This document shows, piece after piece, positions 44,155-52,642 of a DNA stretch of 64,000 bases. The DNA is from an uncultured bacterium. GTDB lineage: Bacteria; Calescibacteriota; Calescibacteriia; Calescibacteriales; Calescibacteriaceae. The first letter of the stretch is position 1; every line of letters begins with the position of its first letter. The position numbers and the translations under genes are program-made. Location of the stretch: assembly GCA_938036315.1 (NCBI GenBank), contig CALHPK010000009.1, forward strand, positions 200,528-264,527. The letters run 5' to 3'. Below the pieces are notes generated by a model. It was not told the origin of the DNA, searched no databases, and saw nothing but the letters and a program-made list of their open reading frames with translations.

Positions 44155-44491
44155 AAGTCCTTAATAGATTAAGTATATCTGATGTTAAATTCTGATTTTC
44201 AGAGAAACCTAAACCATAATGTGAAGAAGTAATGGACCAAAAATTGCAAAGATTCAATTATATACAGCAGACAAGATAAACCATCTTTTGCAGAGACATA
44301 GAATGAAAGAAGTTCAAAGATAACCCTCTAAGTTTACAAAACAGAATAAATGGATTGGGAATTTCTTCCATTAAATTTAGGATTATTCTTAAATTTAGGT
44401 CATTCGGTCATATGGGCTTATGTATTTTATGATTTATTCTGAGAACTCACTTTTTAGGTGGTAGATTTACTAATAATTACTTTATCAGGCG
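44155..44491. other. Divergent spacer between ilvB and dnaB, no gene
   Basis: A 337-nt AT-rich spacer. I see no open frame of note, no tRNA and no convincing attenuator or T-box for ilvB. An 11-bp direct repeat (TTAAATTTAGG at 44371-44381 and 44389-44399) is present, with 18-bp period. Promoters for both genes must lie here but cannot be placed. Confidence 0.5.
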
Positions 44492-45859
44492 ATGATCTCA
44501 AAGAGTTTACAGGAACCTGTCCCATACGATCCGAAACTTGAGAAAGCAGTTTTAGGTGGGATACTTCTAAAGGGAGAACTCATAGAAGATGTGATAAATA
44601 TTTTGGGGAAGAATCCCGAGGAAGCATTTTTCGACCCAGCCTGTAGAGCGATTTTTTCGTCTATTCTCTCACTGAGAAGGAGAGGGGATGAGATAAATCC
44701 ATTTTCAGTTATCGAGGAGTTGAAAGTTCAGCAGAAGCTTGAGAGGGTGGGAGGAGAGGAGTTCATTTTTTCCTTACCTTCATACATACCGTCTGTTGCC
44801 TTCCTTGACAATTTGGCAAGGAAGTTAAAGGAGAAAATGATCATCAGGAAGATGTACCAGAAGTTTAGGGGATTTATTGAGGAGATCTCATGGGGAGTTC
44901 CTAATGCTTGGGAATTTGTATCAAAAGTTGAAAAAGAAATTTCTGAGGTAGCTCAAGAAAGCTTGACGCCAGATTTTTATTCTGTTAGCGATATTGTTGG
45001 TTTTGTTGATAGGATGATCAATGGTGAGGGGAAGAGTTCTGCGTTATCTACAGGATTCCCCTCGCTCGATGAGAAGATAGTCGGGTTTCACCCAGGAGAC
45101 TTCGTGATAATAGCTGGTAGACCAGGCATGGGTAAGACAAGTTTCGCTCTTTCTATGGCTTACTATATGGCACAAGATATGATACCTGTATGCTTTTTCT
45201 CTATCGAAATGCCAATAAAGCTTTTGCTTTTGAGACTACTTTCTATGCATTCTGGAATTTCTCTGAAAAAGATTATAGCTCGTGATCTTTCGGATTCAGA
45301 GAGAAACAAGATATCATCAGCTGCAAGGGAGTTAGCTTCACTACCTATATATCTGAATGACACAGTTGCTGGAATAACTCAAATTCGATCACTTGCAAAG
45401 AGAATAAAAGATGAAAAGGGAATTAGGGCTATCTTTATAGACTACATACAGCAGATATTTGTCGAGTGGAAAGTAGAAAGAAGGGAGGAAGAAATATCTT
45501 TAATCTCAAGACTTCTCAAAAGCTTAGCAAAAGAGTTAGATATTACTGTTATTGCCCTGTCACAGTTGAGTAGGGAGCCAGAAAGAAGAGGAGAGAACAA
45601 AAGACCACAGCTAAGCGATTTAAGGGAATCCGGATCTTTAGAGCAGGATGCTGACACTGTGATTATGCTGTACAGAGATCACTACTACAACCCATGTCCT
45701 AAAACTGAAAAGGACGAGGTATTTGAGTGCTGTCCACAAGCCCGAATCTCAGAATCAATTATCGCTAAAAATAGGAACGGACCAACCGGAACTGTAACTT
45801 TAAAGTTTCTTGGAGAAATTTGCCTGTTTGAGGATTCTAAGTTTCCAAAAGTAGGGTAA
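44492..45859 (+). CDS. dnaB: Replicative DNA helicase DnaB
   Basis: A 455-aa hexameric helicase of the replication fork. The N-terminal domain starts with PYDPKLEKAVLGGILL and the linker region precedes TGFPSLDEKIVGFHPGDFVIIAGRPGMGKTSF, with Walker A near residues 207-214. Walker B is AIFIDYIQQI, followed by SQLSREPERRG and the arginine-finger region LSDLRESGSLEQDADTVIMLYR. It is not clustered with rplI or ssb. A Cys-containing insert (NPCPKTEKDEVFECCPQAR) near the C-terminus is unusual but no metal site is proven. Confidence 0.95.
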   Translation: MISKSLQEPVPYDPKLEKAVLGGILLKGELIEDVINILGKNPEEAFFDPACRAIFSSILSLRRRGDEINPFSVIEELKVQQKLERVGGEEFIFSLPSYIPSVAFLDNLARKLKEKMIIRKMYQKFRGFIEEISWGVPNAWEFVSKVEKEISEVAQESLTPDFYSVSDIVGFVDRMINGEGKSSALSTGFPSLDEKIVGFHPGDFVIIAGRPGMGKTSFALSMAYYMAQDMIPVCFFSIEMPIKLLLLRLLSMHSGISLKKIIARDLSDSERNKISSAARELASLPIYLNDTVAGITQIRSLAKRIKDEKGIRAIFIDYIQQIFVEWKVERREEEISLISRLLKSLAKELDITVIALSQLSREPERRGENKRPQLSDLRESGSLEQDADTVIMLYRDHYYNPCPKTEKDEVFECCPQARISESIIAKNRNGPTGTVTLKFLGEICLFEDSKFPKVG

Positions 45860-45937
45860 ATATTCCAGAAAATAAGTCTTGAGGATTTTGCTGAATAAAC
45901 TAAAAGTTGTAATTTATTGAATAAGCTTAGATAAAAA

Positions 45938-47374
45938 ATGTTTTTCACAACCTCACCAGCTTACACAATCTTTATAAGACTTAAACTACGAAATAGGTCA
46001 GGGATAATGAGCAGAATAATCTCAGTGATACGAAGGCTTGGAGGAGAAGTAAGAGGAGTAACTGTTGTGGATAGGAGTAGAGAGTGGTTTATTCGCGATG
46101 TACATGTGAATGTAGTAGATGGAACTCACGCAAGACGGATAGTAGATGAATTATCGAATATGGAAGGAGTTGTAGTTGAATCAATTTCAGATAGAACGTT
46201 TATGGCTCATCTTGGAGGAAAGATCGAAGTTGTATCGAAAAGGAGAATTGCTACATCAGAAGATCTTAGCAGGGTTTACACTCCCGGGGTAGGAAGAGTT
46301 GCTGAAGCCATAAGAAATTTCCCGGACACCGTATTTACTCATACTATAAAATCAAACACTGTCGCCATAGTCACAGATGGTAGTGCAGTTTTGGGTTTTG
46401 GAAACATAGGAGCGCTTGCAGCTATACCAGTTATGGAGGGAAAAGCAGCAATACTAAAGGAGTTTGGAGGTGTGAACGGTTTCCCTATATGTCTAGCAAC
46501 TCAGGAACCAGGCAAGATTATTGAATTAGTAAAAATGATATCTCCAGTTTTCGGGGCGGTGAACCTTGAAGATATAGCTGCACCAAAGTGCTTTGAAATA
46601 GAAAAGAGGCTACAGGAGGAGCTGGAAATTCCTGTTATGCATGATGATCAGCATGCTACAGCTGTTGCGGTTTTGGCATCTCTCATAAATGCATTGAAGA
46701 TTGTCGGCAAGAACCTATTTGATATTAAGATAGTCATAAATGGTATAGGTGCTGCAGGATACGCAACATCAAAGCTTCTCCTTAAGGTCGGAGTCAGAAA
46801 TATGATATTATGTGACAAAAAGGGAGCAATAGGCAGAAATGGAGAAAACAGTCTGAATGAGTATCAGGCGGAGATTGCCCAGTATACGAATCCAGATAAT
46901 TTCACAGGCGATCTTAAAGGCTCTCTGAAGGGTGCAGATGTATTCATAGGACTTTCCGTGGGCGGTATACTAAAGGCGGAGGACATAAAAGTCATGGCCA
47001 GAGATCCAATAGTATTTGCTCTGGCAAATCCGATTCCAGAAATATTTCCTGAGGAGGCTTCAGAATACGCAAAAATAGTCGCAACAGGCAGATCAGACTA
47101 TCCAAACCAGATAAATAATGCACTGGTATATCCTGGCTTCTTCAAGGGATTGCTAGCATGCGGAGCTAAAAAAGTTGTCGACGATATGAAAATAGCAGCC
47201 GCTTATGCTTTAGCTAGCTTAATAGATGATTCTGAGCTATATGAAGAAAATATAATCCCTTCTGTGTTTGATACTAGAGTGGTGGAGGCAGTATCTTCAG
47301 CTGTTCAGACAATAGCAATAAGAGAAGAGCTCACCAGAGAAATAAAACCCATAAAAAAGATTCTGGATATATAA
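45938..47374 (+). CDS. Malate dehydrogenase (decarboxylating) with N-terminal ACT domain
   Basis: A 478-aa malic enzyme converting malate to pyruvate with NAD(P)H. Residues about 8-82 form an ACT domain (FIRLKLRNRSGIMSRIISVIRRLGGEV), which usually binds an amino acid and may regulate the enzyme. The catalytic part has SRVYTPGVGRVAEAI (Tyr), GKAAILKEFGG (Lys), metal-site residues around LEDIAAPKCFEIE and MHDDQHATAV, and the dinucleotide motif INGIGAAGYATSKLL. The cofactor cannot be settled by eye. No Shine-Dalgarno site precedes the ATG. Confidence 0.94.
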   Translation: MFFTTSPAYTIFIRLKLRNRSGIMSRIISVIRRLGGEVRGVTVVDRSREWFIRDVHVNVVDGTHARRIVDELSNMEGVVVESISDRTFMAHLGGKIEVVSKRRIATSEDLSRVYTPGVGRVAEAIRNFPDTVFTHTIKSNTVAIVTDGSAVLGFGNIGALAAIPVMEGKAAILKEFGGVNGFPICLATQEPGKIIELVKMISPVFGAVNLEDIAAPKCFEIEKRLQEELEIPVMHDDQHATAVAVLASLINALKIVGKNLFDIKIVINGIGAAGYATSKLLLKVGVRNMILCDKKGAIGRNGENSLNEYQAEIAQYTNPDNFTGDLKGSLKGADVFIGLSVGGILKAEDIKVMARDPIVFALANPIPEIFPEEASEYAKIVATGRSDYPNQINNALVYPGFFKGLLACGAKKVVDDMKIAAAYALASLIDDSELYEENIIPSVFDTRVVEAVSSAVQTIAIREELTREIKPIKKILDI

Positions 47375-47507
47375 TATGCATATAAAAAATACAGAAGTCT
47401 TAGAAGTGTATTTCAGATAAATTATTAATCTTTGAAATTCTTTTCATCATAAAAAAGTTAGAAAAATGCAAATTAATTTGAGATGTTCTATTTAAAATTT
47501 TGAGCAG

Positions 47508-48371
47508 ATGCCAGCAATAGAGGTAAATGGTAGAGAGATCTACTCGAAAATCATACAAGATGTCAGAGAAAAGGTTTCTCAGCTTAGAGAGCGTGGGATA
47601 AAGATTAAACTCTTTATAGTGGCTTTGGGAGAGGACAAAGAAATGGAGCTTTACATAAGGAACAAAAAGAAAGCTTCTCAGCTGTGTGGTATACAGATGC
47701 AGGAAATTTATCTCCCAGCTGACACACAGGAAACTGAACTTGCGGCTAAGATATATGAGCTTAATAATGATCAAAGTATCACCGGGTTCATAGTTCAGCT
47801 TCCCCTTCCTCCACATATAAATAAAAATGTCCTCGATCTTATTTCTCCATCGAAGGATGTAGATTGCCTAACCTCTGTAAATCTGGGACAGGTAATTAAG
47901 GATCACGTAACCGCAAGGTTCATTCCATGCGCTTGTCAATCTATGCTTGATGTATTTGAGCTTTATAGTGTTGATGTCAGGGGGAAGATAGCTACAGTCG
48001 TAGGTGCTTCGGATCTTATTGGTAAGCCCTGTACTGCTGTGCTTGTTAATCTTGGAGCAACAACAATAGTATGTCATAAATACACCACAGATCTTGCCGA
48101 GTATGTAAAGCAAGCGGACATAGTTGTGTCAGCCGTTGGTATCCCAGGAATAATAAAAGGCGAATGGATAAAACCCGGCGCTGTTGTTATTGATATAGGA
48201 ACACGTGTTGTCGACGGAAAGGTTATGGGGGATGTCGAATACAACGTAGCCCGCCAAAGGGCTAGCCTAATAACACCAGTCCCAGGAGGCATAGGTATAA
48301 TAACAGTAGCAGAACTTATGAAAAATGTACTCAAAGCTTTCTATTACTCTAATTCCTCCACCACATTCTAA
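47508..48371 (+). CDS. folD: Divergent FolD methylenetetrahydrofolate dehydrogenase/cyclohydrolase
   Basis: A 287-aa bifunctional enzyme of one-carbon metabolism. The catalytic Tyr and Lys are retained in ELYIRNKKKASQLCGI, as are QLPLPPHI, the Asp-containing KDVDCLTSVNLG and the TPVPGGIG loop. Differences from the family are notable: GRSxIVGxP reads GASDLIGKP, replacing the Arg that contacts the NADP 2'-phosphate in studied enzymes; the PCTPxG segment reads PCACQS; and GGVGPMT reads GGIGIIT. It may therefore prefer NAD, which is an inference. TAAAAT lies 9 nt before the ATG. Confidence 0.9.
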   Translation: MPAIEVNGREIYSKIIQDVREKVSQLRERGIKIKLFIVALGEDKEMELYIRNKKKASQLCGIQMQEIYLPADTQETELAAKIYELNNDQSITGFIVQLPLPPHINKNVLDLISPSKDVDCLTSVNLGQVIKDHVTARFIPCACQSMLDVFELYSVDVRGKIATVVGASDLIGKPCTAVLVNLGATTIVCHKYTTDLAEYVKQADIVVSAVGIPGIIKGEWIKPGAVVIDIGTRVVDGKVMGDVEYNVARQRASLITPVPGGIGIITVAELMKNVLKAFYYSNSSTTF

Positions 48372-48494
48372 GTTATCAGTATCTTATCCGAAGAAATTTA
48401 GTCCGCTTGGTAAGGACAAACAATTTAGCAAACACAAGCATTATGAGTTATCCCTTACATCCTAAATCTCATCCACAAGAATTTTTGCTTTTAT

Positions 48495-48530
48495 CTCAGA
48501 TCCTGGTAGCTCAGATCCTGGTAGCTACCA
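48495..48530. repeat. 15-bp tandem duplication ending in a 12-bp palindrome
   Basis: Two perfect copies of a 15-bp unit (CTCAGATCCTGGTAG; 48495-48509 and 48510-48524). The second copy runs into TGGTAGCTACCA (48519-48530), a perfect palindrome immediately before the stop codon of the biotinyl-domain gene, in the convergent spacer after folD. Confidence 0.9.
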
Positions 48531-48532
48531 GC

Positions 48533-48748
48533 TTACTCGATTTCGGCTATTAAATCCCCCTCAGTTACTGCTCCCCCCTCCTGAATATATAATTTCAATA
48601 TCTTACCATTATATGGCGACTCTACCGGAATTTCCATCTTCATTGACTCTAAGATAACTACTAATTCGCCTTCGGAAACATGATCTCCCTCCTTTTTAAG
48701 TACTTTCCATACATTAGCAGTTATAGGAGCTTCTATTTTTTTCGCCAT
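48533..48748 (-). CDS. Stand-alone biotinyl-attachment domain protein
   Basis: A 71-aa protein consisting only of a biotinyl/lipoyl attachment fold. The biotinylation motif is ESMKMEIPV (Lys near residue 37), with EGDHVSEGELVVIL before and EGGAVTEGDLIAEIE after. It is shorter than AccB (about 150 aa) and lacks its Ala/Pro-rich linker, so it resembles the small biotin carriers of acyl-CoA carboxylases or methylmalonyl-CoA decarboxylase. No carboxylase or decarboxylase gene is in the window. A modest AAGGT site precedes the ATG by 8 nt. Confidence 0.9.
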   Translation of the reverse strand: MAKKIEAPITANVWKVLKKEGDHVSEGELVVILESMKMEIPVESPYNGKILKLYIQEGGAVTEGDLIAEIE

Positions 48749-48839
48749 AGCTTTCTACCTTCACCACTACAAAAGATTACAAAATTTATAATACTTCATC
48801 GATAAGATTTAAGTTTTTGAATAAATTTTTGTCTTCCAG

Positions 48840-50093
48840 ATGCTCAAGAACATTCTCACTACTTTTTCGACAAAAGTTATAGCTGGTTTGGTATCTTTTA
48901 TCTTACTTCTTTTTACAACCAACTACCTCGGTGCAACCGGCAGAGGAACTATAAGCCTACTTATAGTCTCCTGTGAAATAATAAACCTTCTTAGTGGATT
49001 CATTGGAGGTACAGCTCTAATTTATCTTGTCCCACGGAACAAAAATAGGACATTTCTTAATCGGGTATTTATTATTTCGTATATCTGGATTTGCCTTGCC
49101 AGTGGAATGTTGACTATTATTTTTATCTTGACAAAATCTATCCCTGATAGCTTAGTAAGTCATGTTCTCTTGCTGGGCATTTTGTCAGCAATGTTTAACT
49201 TTCACCTGTTTTTGCTGATTTCATTTGAAAAGATATTTTTACAAAACTTATCAGCGATAGTTCAGGTTCTGTTAGTTTTATTCGCATTTACCGGAGCTAT
49301 CTTCATCTTTGAATCTGCAAGTGTCATCTCATTTATCTTATCTCTTTATCTTTCATATTCTGTCAGTATGTTGTTGAGTCTTTTTTTTGTTATTAAAAAC
49401 TTACCACATAAAAAAGACAGAACCCCGCTACTAAATTCTGTAAAAGAGATTATTAGGTTTGGTTTTATCTCTCAGCTCAGTAATATTTTTCAATACCTAA
49501 ACCATAGATTCAGCTACTATATCCTGAATTATTATACAAATATTGCCTTCGTTGGTATATATTCTGTAGGAGTAGCAATTTCTGAGGCAGTGTGGACAAT
49601 TCCTGGGAGTATTTCACTTATTCAATACGCAAGGATTGCGAATCTAAATGATTTATCTTATTCCAGACAAATCACTATATATCTTGCCAAGCTAAGTTTT
49701 ATTCTCACATTATTTGCAATTTCTTCTATTCTTCTGATTCCTGCTGACATCTTTGTAAGTGTGTTCGGAAAAGACTTCAAACCAGTCAAAGATATTCTAT
49801 TTTATCTATCTCCGGGAATAGTTGCTATTGGCTATGCAACTATTATTAGCTACTACTTTGCTGGAATAGGCAAGTATATTATCAACTCTATAGCCTCTTC
49901 TTTAGGACTACTTGTTAATTTAATTTTTAATTTCCTGCTTGTACCATCTTACGGATACACAGGTGCTGCTGTCGCCGCGACTCTGTCGCATCTCACAACA
50001 GGAATATTCCTAATAGTAGCCTTCCTAAAGGAAGCAAGGGTTCCAGTCATATCACTTTTCCCATCAAAGGGTAACATGAAGATCAAAAGGTAA
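48840..50093 (+). CDS. Polysaccharide flippase, Wzx/MATE-like
   Basis: A 417-aa inner-membrane protein with 12 or so hydrophobic segments. The N-terminus STKVIAGLVSFILLLFTTNYLGATGRGTISLL matches the oligosaccharide flippase family, with the conserved TM1/TM2 turn containing LGATGRG. The C-terminal part LVPSYGYTGAAVAATLSHL is also typical. It should flip lipid-linked oligosaccharide across the inner membrane for surface glycan assembly. It overlaps the 3' end of the next gene on the other strand by 11 nt. Confidence 0.88.
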   Translation: MLKNILTTFSTKVIAGLVSFILLLFTTNYLGATGRGTISLLIVSCEIINLLSGFIGGTALIYLVPRNKNRTFLNRVFIISYIWICLASGMLTIIFILTKSIPDSLVSHVLLLGILSAMFNFHLFLLISFEKIFLQNLSAIVQVLLVLFAFTGAIFIFESASVISFILSLYLSYSVSMLLSLFFVIKNLPHKKDRTPLLNSVKEIIRFGFISQLSNIFQYLNHRFSYYILNYYTNIAFVGIYSVGVAISEAVWTIPGSISLIQYARIANLNDLSYSRQITIYLAKLSFILTLFAISSILLIPADIFVSVFGKDFKPVKDILFYLSPGIVAIGYATIISYYFAGIGKYIINSIASSLGLLVNLIFNFLLVPSYGYTGAAVAATLSHLTTGIFLIVAFLKEARVPVISLFPSKGNMKIKR

Positions 50094-50514
50094 CACATTG
50101 AAGGTAACCTTGAGACATCTCCTCAACTAAAAAATCAGGTGAAGATAAGTTTGCAAGGTGATATAAAGTTTCTAAGAAAGGATCAAATTTTTGTATCTTT
50201 TGATGATCTGATGGAATATCTATGAACTTTCCAGGTTGGAGTTCTACTCTTATGTGAGAACTTTCACTGGTGCTGGTGATGATTCCTCTTTTCTGCAGGA
50301 GGTATATGATCGCCAGAGCTTTGTAATATCTAAATTTTGGATTTGTCAGAAGATTTTTTCTGTCGTTTTTATTGAAATTTATTTTGAAGTGGTTTTTCAG
50401 GTGAACTTCAACATTATTTTTGATTCCAAGACAAAACAGAAGGAAATCATACCAATTTTTCGTTGATGATCTTATCAGCAAAAATTTTTGGATGATTTTT
50501 TTTGAGTTTATCAC
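50083..50514 (-). CDS. Hypothetical protein, perhaps N-terminal part of an FkbM-type methyltransferase
   Basis: A 143-aa basic protein. The stretch KNWYDFLLFCLGIKNNVEVHLKNHFKINF resembles the segment that precedes the catalytic domain in FkbM-family methyltransferases, but no SAM-binding motif follows. It could be a truncated remnant or an unrelated small protein. The likely start is GTG, with TACACT 7 nt upstream. It converges on the flippase gene and is divergent from ctpA. Confidence 0.5.
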   Translation of the reverse strand: MINSKKIIQKFLLIRSSTKNWYDFLLFCLGIKNNVEVHLKNHFKINFNKNDRKNLLTNPKFRYYKALAIIYLLQKRGIITSTSESSHIRVELQPGKFIDIPSDHQKIQKFDPFLETLYHLANLSSPDFLVEEMSQGYLQCVTF

Positions 50515-50576
50515 TGAGTATAGTGTAATGGATTGCTGGATTTTTTTAGCTTTTCTATCAAAATTTGAGTGCCAAG

Positions 50577-50631
50577 CCGAGAACCGAGAATGAGGAACAG
50601 TCCAGTTTTACGAGGAACAACTTCAGTTTTA
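50577..50631. repeat. Short tandem duplications upstream of ctpA
   Basis: CCGAGAA is repeated head to tail (50577-50583, 50584-50590), directly followed by an imperfect 20/21-bp tandem repeat built on GAGGAACA...CAGTTTTA (50591-50610 and 50611-50631). Confidence 0.75.
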
Positions 50632-50711
50632 TAAGTTGCGGATTTTTGAAAACTGAATTACAGATGATTAAATTATAAACGATTAAGGTTAAAAGCAGGA
50701 GGAGAAAAAAT

Positions 50712-52001
50712 ATGAAATTTTCTAAATTTTTGTCACCTTCATTTCTTCTTGGCGCTTCGGCTATCCTTTTTTTACTATATAATGGAGAGAGACTAGAACT
50801 AGTTGATAAAATAAGGGCAAAATCCAATCCTTCTTCAGATCTTGGTAAGCTTTATGAGAAGATCAATCTTTATAATGAAGTTCTAAAGAAAGTCTCGGAT
50901 AACTACGTTGATAATGTATCTGAAGAAGAACTTATAATGAAGTCAATAAGAGGAATGGTTCAATCGCTAGATCCATTTTCTGCGTATATGTCTCCCGAAG
51001 ATCTGAAGGAGATGGAGGTTGAAACTCGTGGACAGTTCGGAGGACTCGGAATAGAGATTACAAAGAAAGATAACTACATCTTAGTTATATCACCCATAGA
51101 GGATACCCCGGCATGGCGTGCCGGAATCCAAGCAGGAGATAGAATCCTAAAGATAGATGGTCAGTCCACGAAAGATATGTCCTTGATGGAAGCTGTAAGA
51201 AAATTAAGGGGACCGAAGGGAACGCGAGTTACAATAACAATTTGGAGGGAGGGATGGACAGAACCACGCAACATCGAACTGATACGAGATATAATAAAAA
51301 TCAAAAGCGTAAAATCTGCTATGGTGGATGACAAGATCCTTTACGTAAGAATATCAAGCTTTCAGGAAGGAACATCAAAAGAACTTCTCGAAGCATTTAA
51401 AAAAGCCGGCCTATTCGAAGGGGCAATCACGGGAGTAATTCTTGACCTACGAGGGAATCCAGGAGGACTTCTATCAGAAGCTATAAAAGCTTCTGATATA
51501 TTTGTCGGAGATGAAGTAATAGTGTCAACAAAGGGGAGAAATGATTCCAAGAGCTACTCGGGTAGGAAAGATACATATGATTTTCCCGCAAATGTTTCTC
51601 TCATAGTTCTTGTCGACAGAGGTTCAGCTTCTGCATCAGAAATTATGGCCGGGGCATTGAAAGATAATAGGAAAGGGATAATAGTAGGTACCAGAACTTT
51701 TGGGAAAGCCTCTGTTCAGACAATAATCCCTCTGTCTAACGGAGGAGCACTGCGACTCACCACTGCCCACTATTACACTCCCAAAGGGACAAACATTGAG
51801 GAATCCGGAATAGAACCAGATATAGTTTTCAAATATAGTAAAAAGCCCCCTACTTCCGAAGAAGTTACCCCAGAAGAGATTGTCCACAAACGAGAACATC
51901 CTGAGGACGACGAGATGGTGAAATTTGCAATATCTATCATTAAAGGGAAGTTAGAGAAATCTGCAAAGATCAAGATGCAAAATCATATGGATGTTAATTG
52001 A
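50712..52001 (+). CDS. ctpA: Carboxy-terminal processing protease CtpA (S41 family)
   Basis: A 429-aa periplasmic serine protease anchored by an N-terminal TM (about residues 8-24). The PDZ domain (about 100-170) includes GQFGGLGIEITKKDNYILVISPIEDTPAWRAGIQAGDRIL. The S41 active site has the Ser in DRGSASASEIMAGALKDN (near 300) and the Lys in GTRTFGKASVQ (near 335), plus LDLRGNPGGLL. It has one of the strongest Shine-Dalgarno sites in the window (AGGAGGAG, 7-10 nt before ATG), in contrast to most neighbours. Confidence 0.95.
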   Translation: MKFSKFLSPSFLLGASAILFLLYNGERLELVDKIRAKSNPSSDLGKLYEKINLYNEVLKKVSDNYVDNVSEEELIMKSIRGMVQSLDPFSAYMSPEDLKEMEVETRGQFGGLGIEITKKDNYILVISPIEDTPAWRAGIQAGDRILKIDGQSTKDMSLMEAVRKLRGPKGTRVTITIWREGWTEPRNIELIRDIIKIKSVKSAMVDDKILYVRISSFQEGTSKELLEAFKKAGLFEGAITGVILDLRGNPGGLLSEAIKASDIFVGDEVIVSTKGRNDSKSYSGRKDTYDFPANVSLIVLVDRGSASASEIMAGALKDNRKGIIVGTRTFGKASVQTIIPLSNGGALRLTTAHYYTPKGTNIEESGIEPDIVFKYSKKPPTSEEVTPEEIVHKREHPEDDEMVKFAISIIKGKLEKSAKIKMQNHMDVN

Positions 52002-52018
52002 ATCTGGTTTGTAACTTA

Positions 52019-52624
52019 TCAATCTTTTCCTATTTCAAATCTTGCAAATCTTCTCACAGAGATGTTTTCTCCAAATTTCATTATCATAAGTTTTATCTGA
52101 TCTATCACCTTGCTTTTTCCATCCCTGACCCATATCTGATCATAAAGGCAGTTTTCCTCGAAGAATTTTTCAAGTTTACCTTTAGCTATTTTATCTGCTA
52201 TATTGTCAGGCTTGCCCTCGTTTTTGCTTTGCTCAAAGTATATTTGATATTCTCTCTTAATTACTTCCTCTGGCACATCCTCTCTTTTCACCCATTGTGG
52301 TGACATAGCGGCTATTTGCATAGCGATCTCGTGGGCAAATCTTTTGAACTCTTCGTTTCTCGCTACAAAATCAGTCTCACAATTAACTTCAACCAGTACT
52401 CCTATTCTTGCGCCTATGTGTATATAAGATTCTACTATCCCTTCTTTAGCTTCTCTGCTCAATTTTTTTTCAGCTTTTGCTATACCTTTTCTGCGGAGAA
52501 TTTCTATTGCTTTTTCTATGTCGCCATTAGCTTCTTCTATTGCGGATTTGCAGTCTGCTACTCCAGCTCCTGTTGCCTCCTTCAGTTCCTTAATCTTCTC
52601 CATTATTTCTTTTTTGTCAAGCAT
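52019..52624 (-). CDS. tsf: Translation elongation factor Ts
   Basis: EF-Ts, the nucleotide exchange factor for EF-Tu. At 201 aa it is the short, single-core form known from Thermus and some other lineages. The family motifs are IKELKEATGAGVADCKSAIEEANGDIEKAIEILRRKG and YIHIGARIGVLVEVNCETDFVARNEEFKRFAHEIAMQIAA. The usual partner rpsB is absent; rplJ lies 18 nt upstream on the same strand, an unusual pairing. AAGGAG lies 11 nt before the ATG. Confidence 0.96.
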   Translation of the reverse strand: MLDKKEIMEKIKELKEATGAGVADCKSAIEEANGDIEKAIEILRRKGIAKAEKKLSREAKEGIVESYIHIGARIGVLVEVNCETDFVARNEEFKRFAHEIAMQIAAMSPQWVKREDVPEEVIKREYQIYFEQSKNEGKPDNIADKIAKGKLEKFFEENCLYDQIWVRDGKSKVIDQIKLMIMKFGENISVRRFARFEIGKD

Positions 52625-52642
52625 AGCGATAGAATCTCCTTG

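Noticed and set aside
44155..44491. T-box or attenuator upstream of ilvB
   Set aside because: No T-box consensus, leader peptide or strong hairpin plus T-run could be found by eye.
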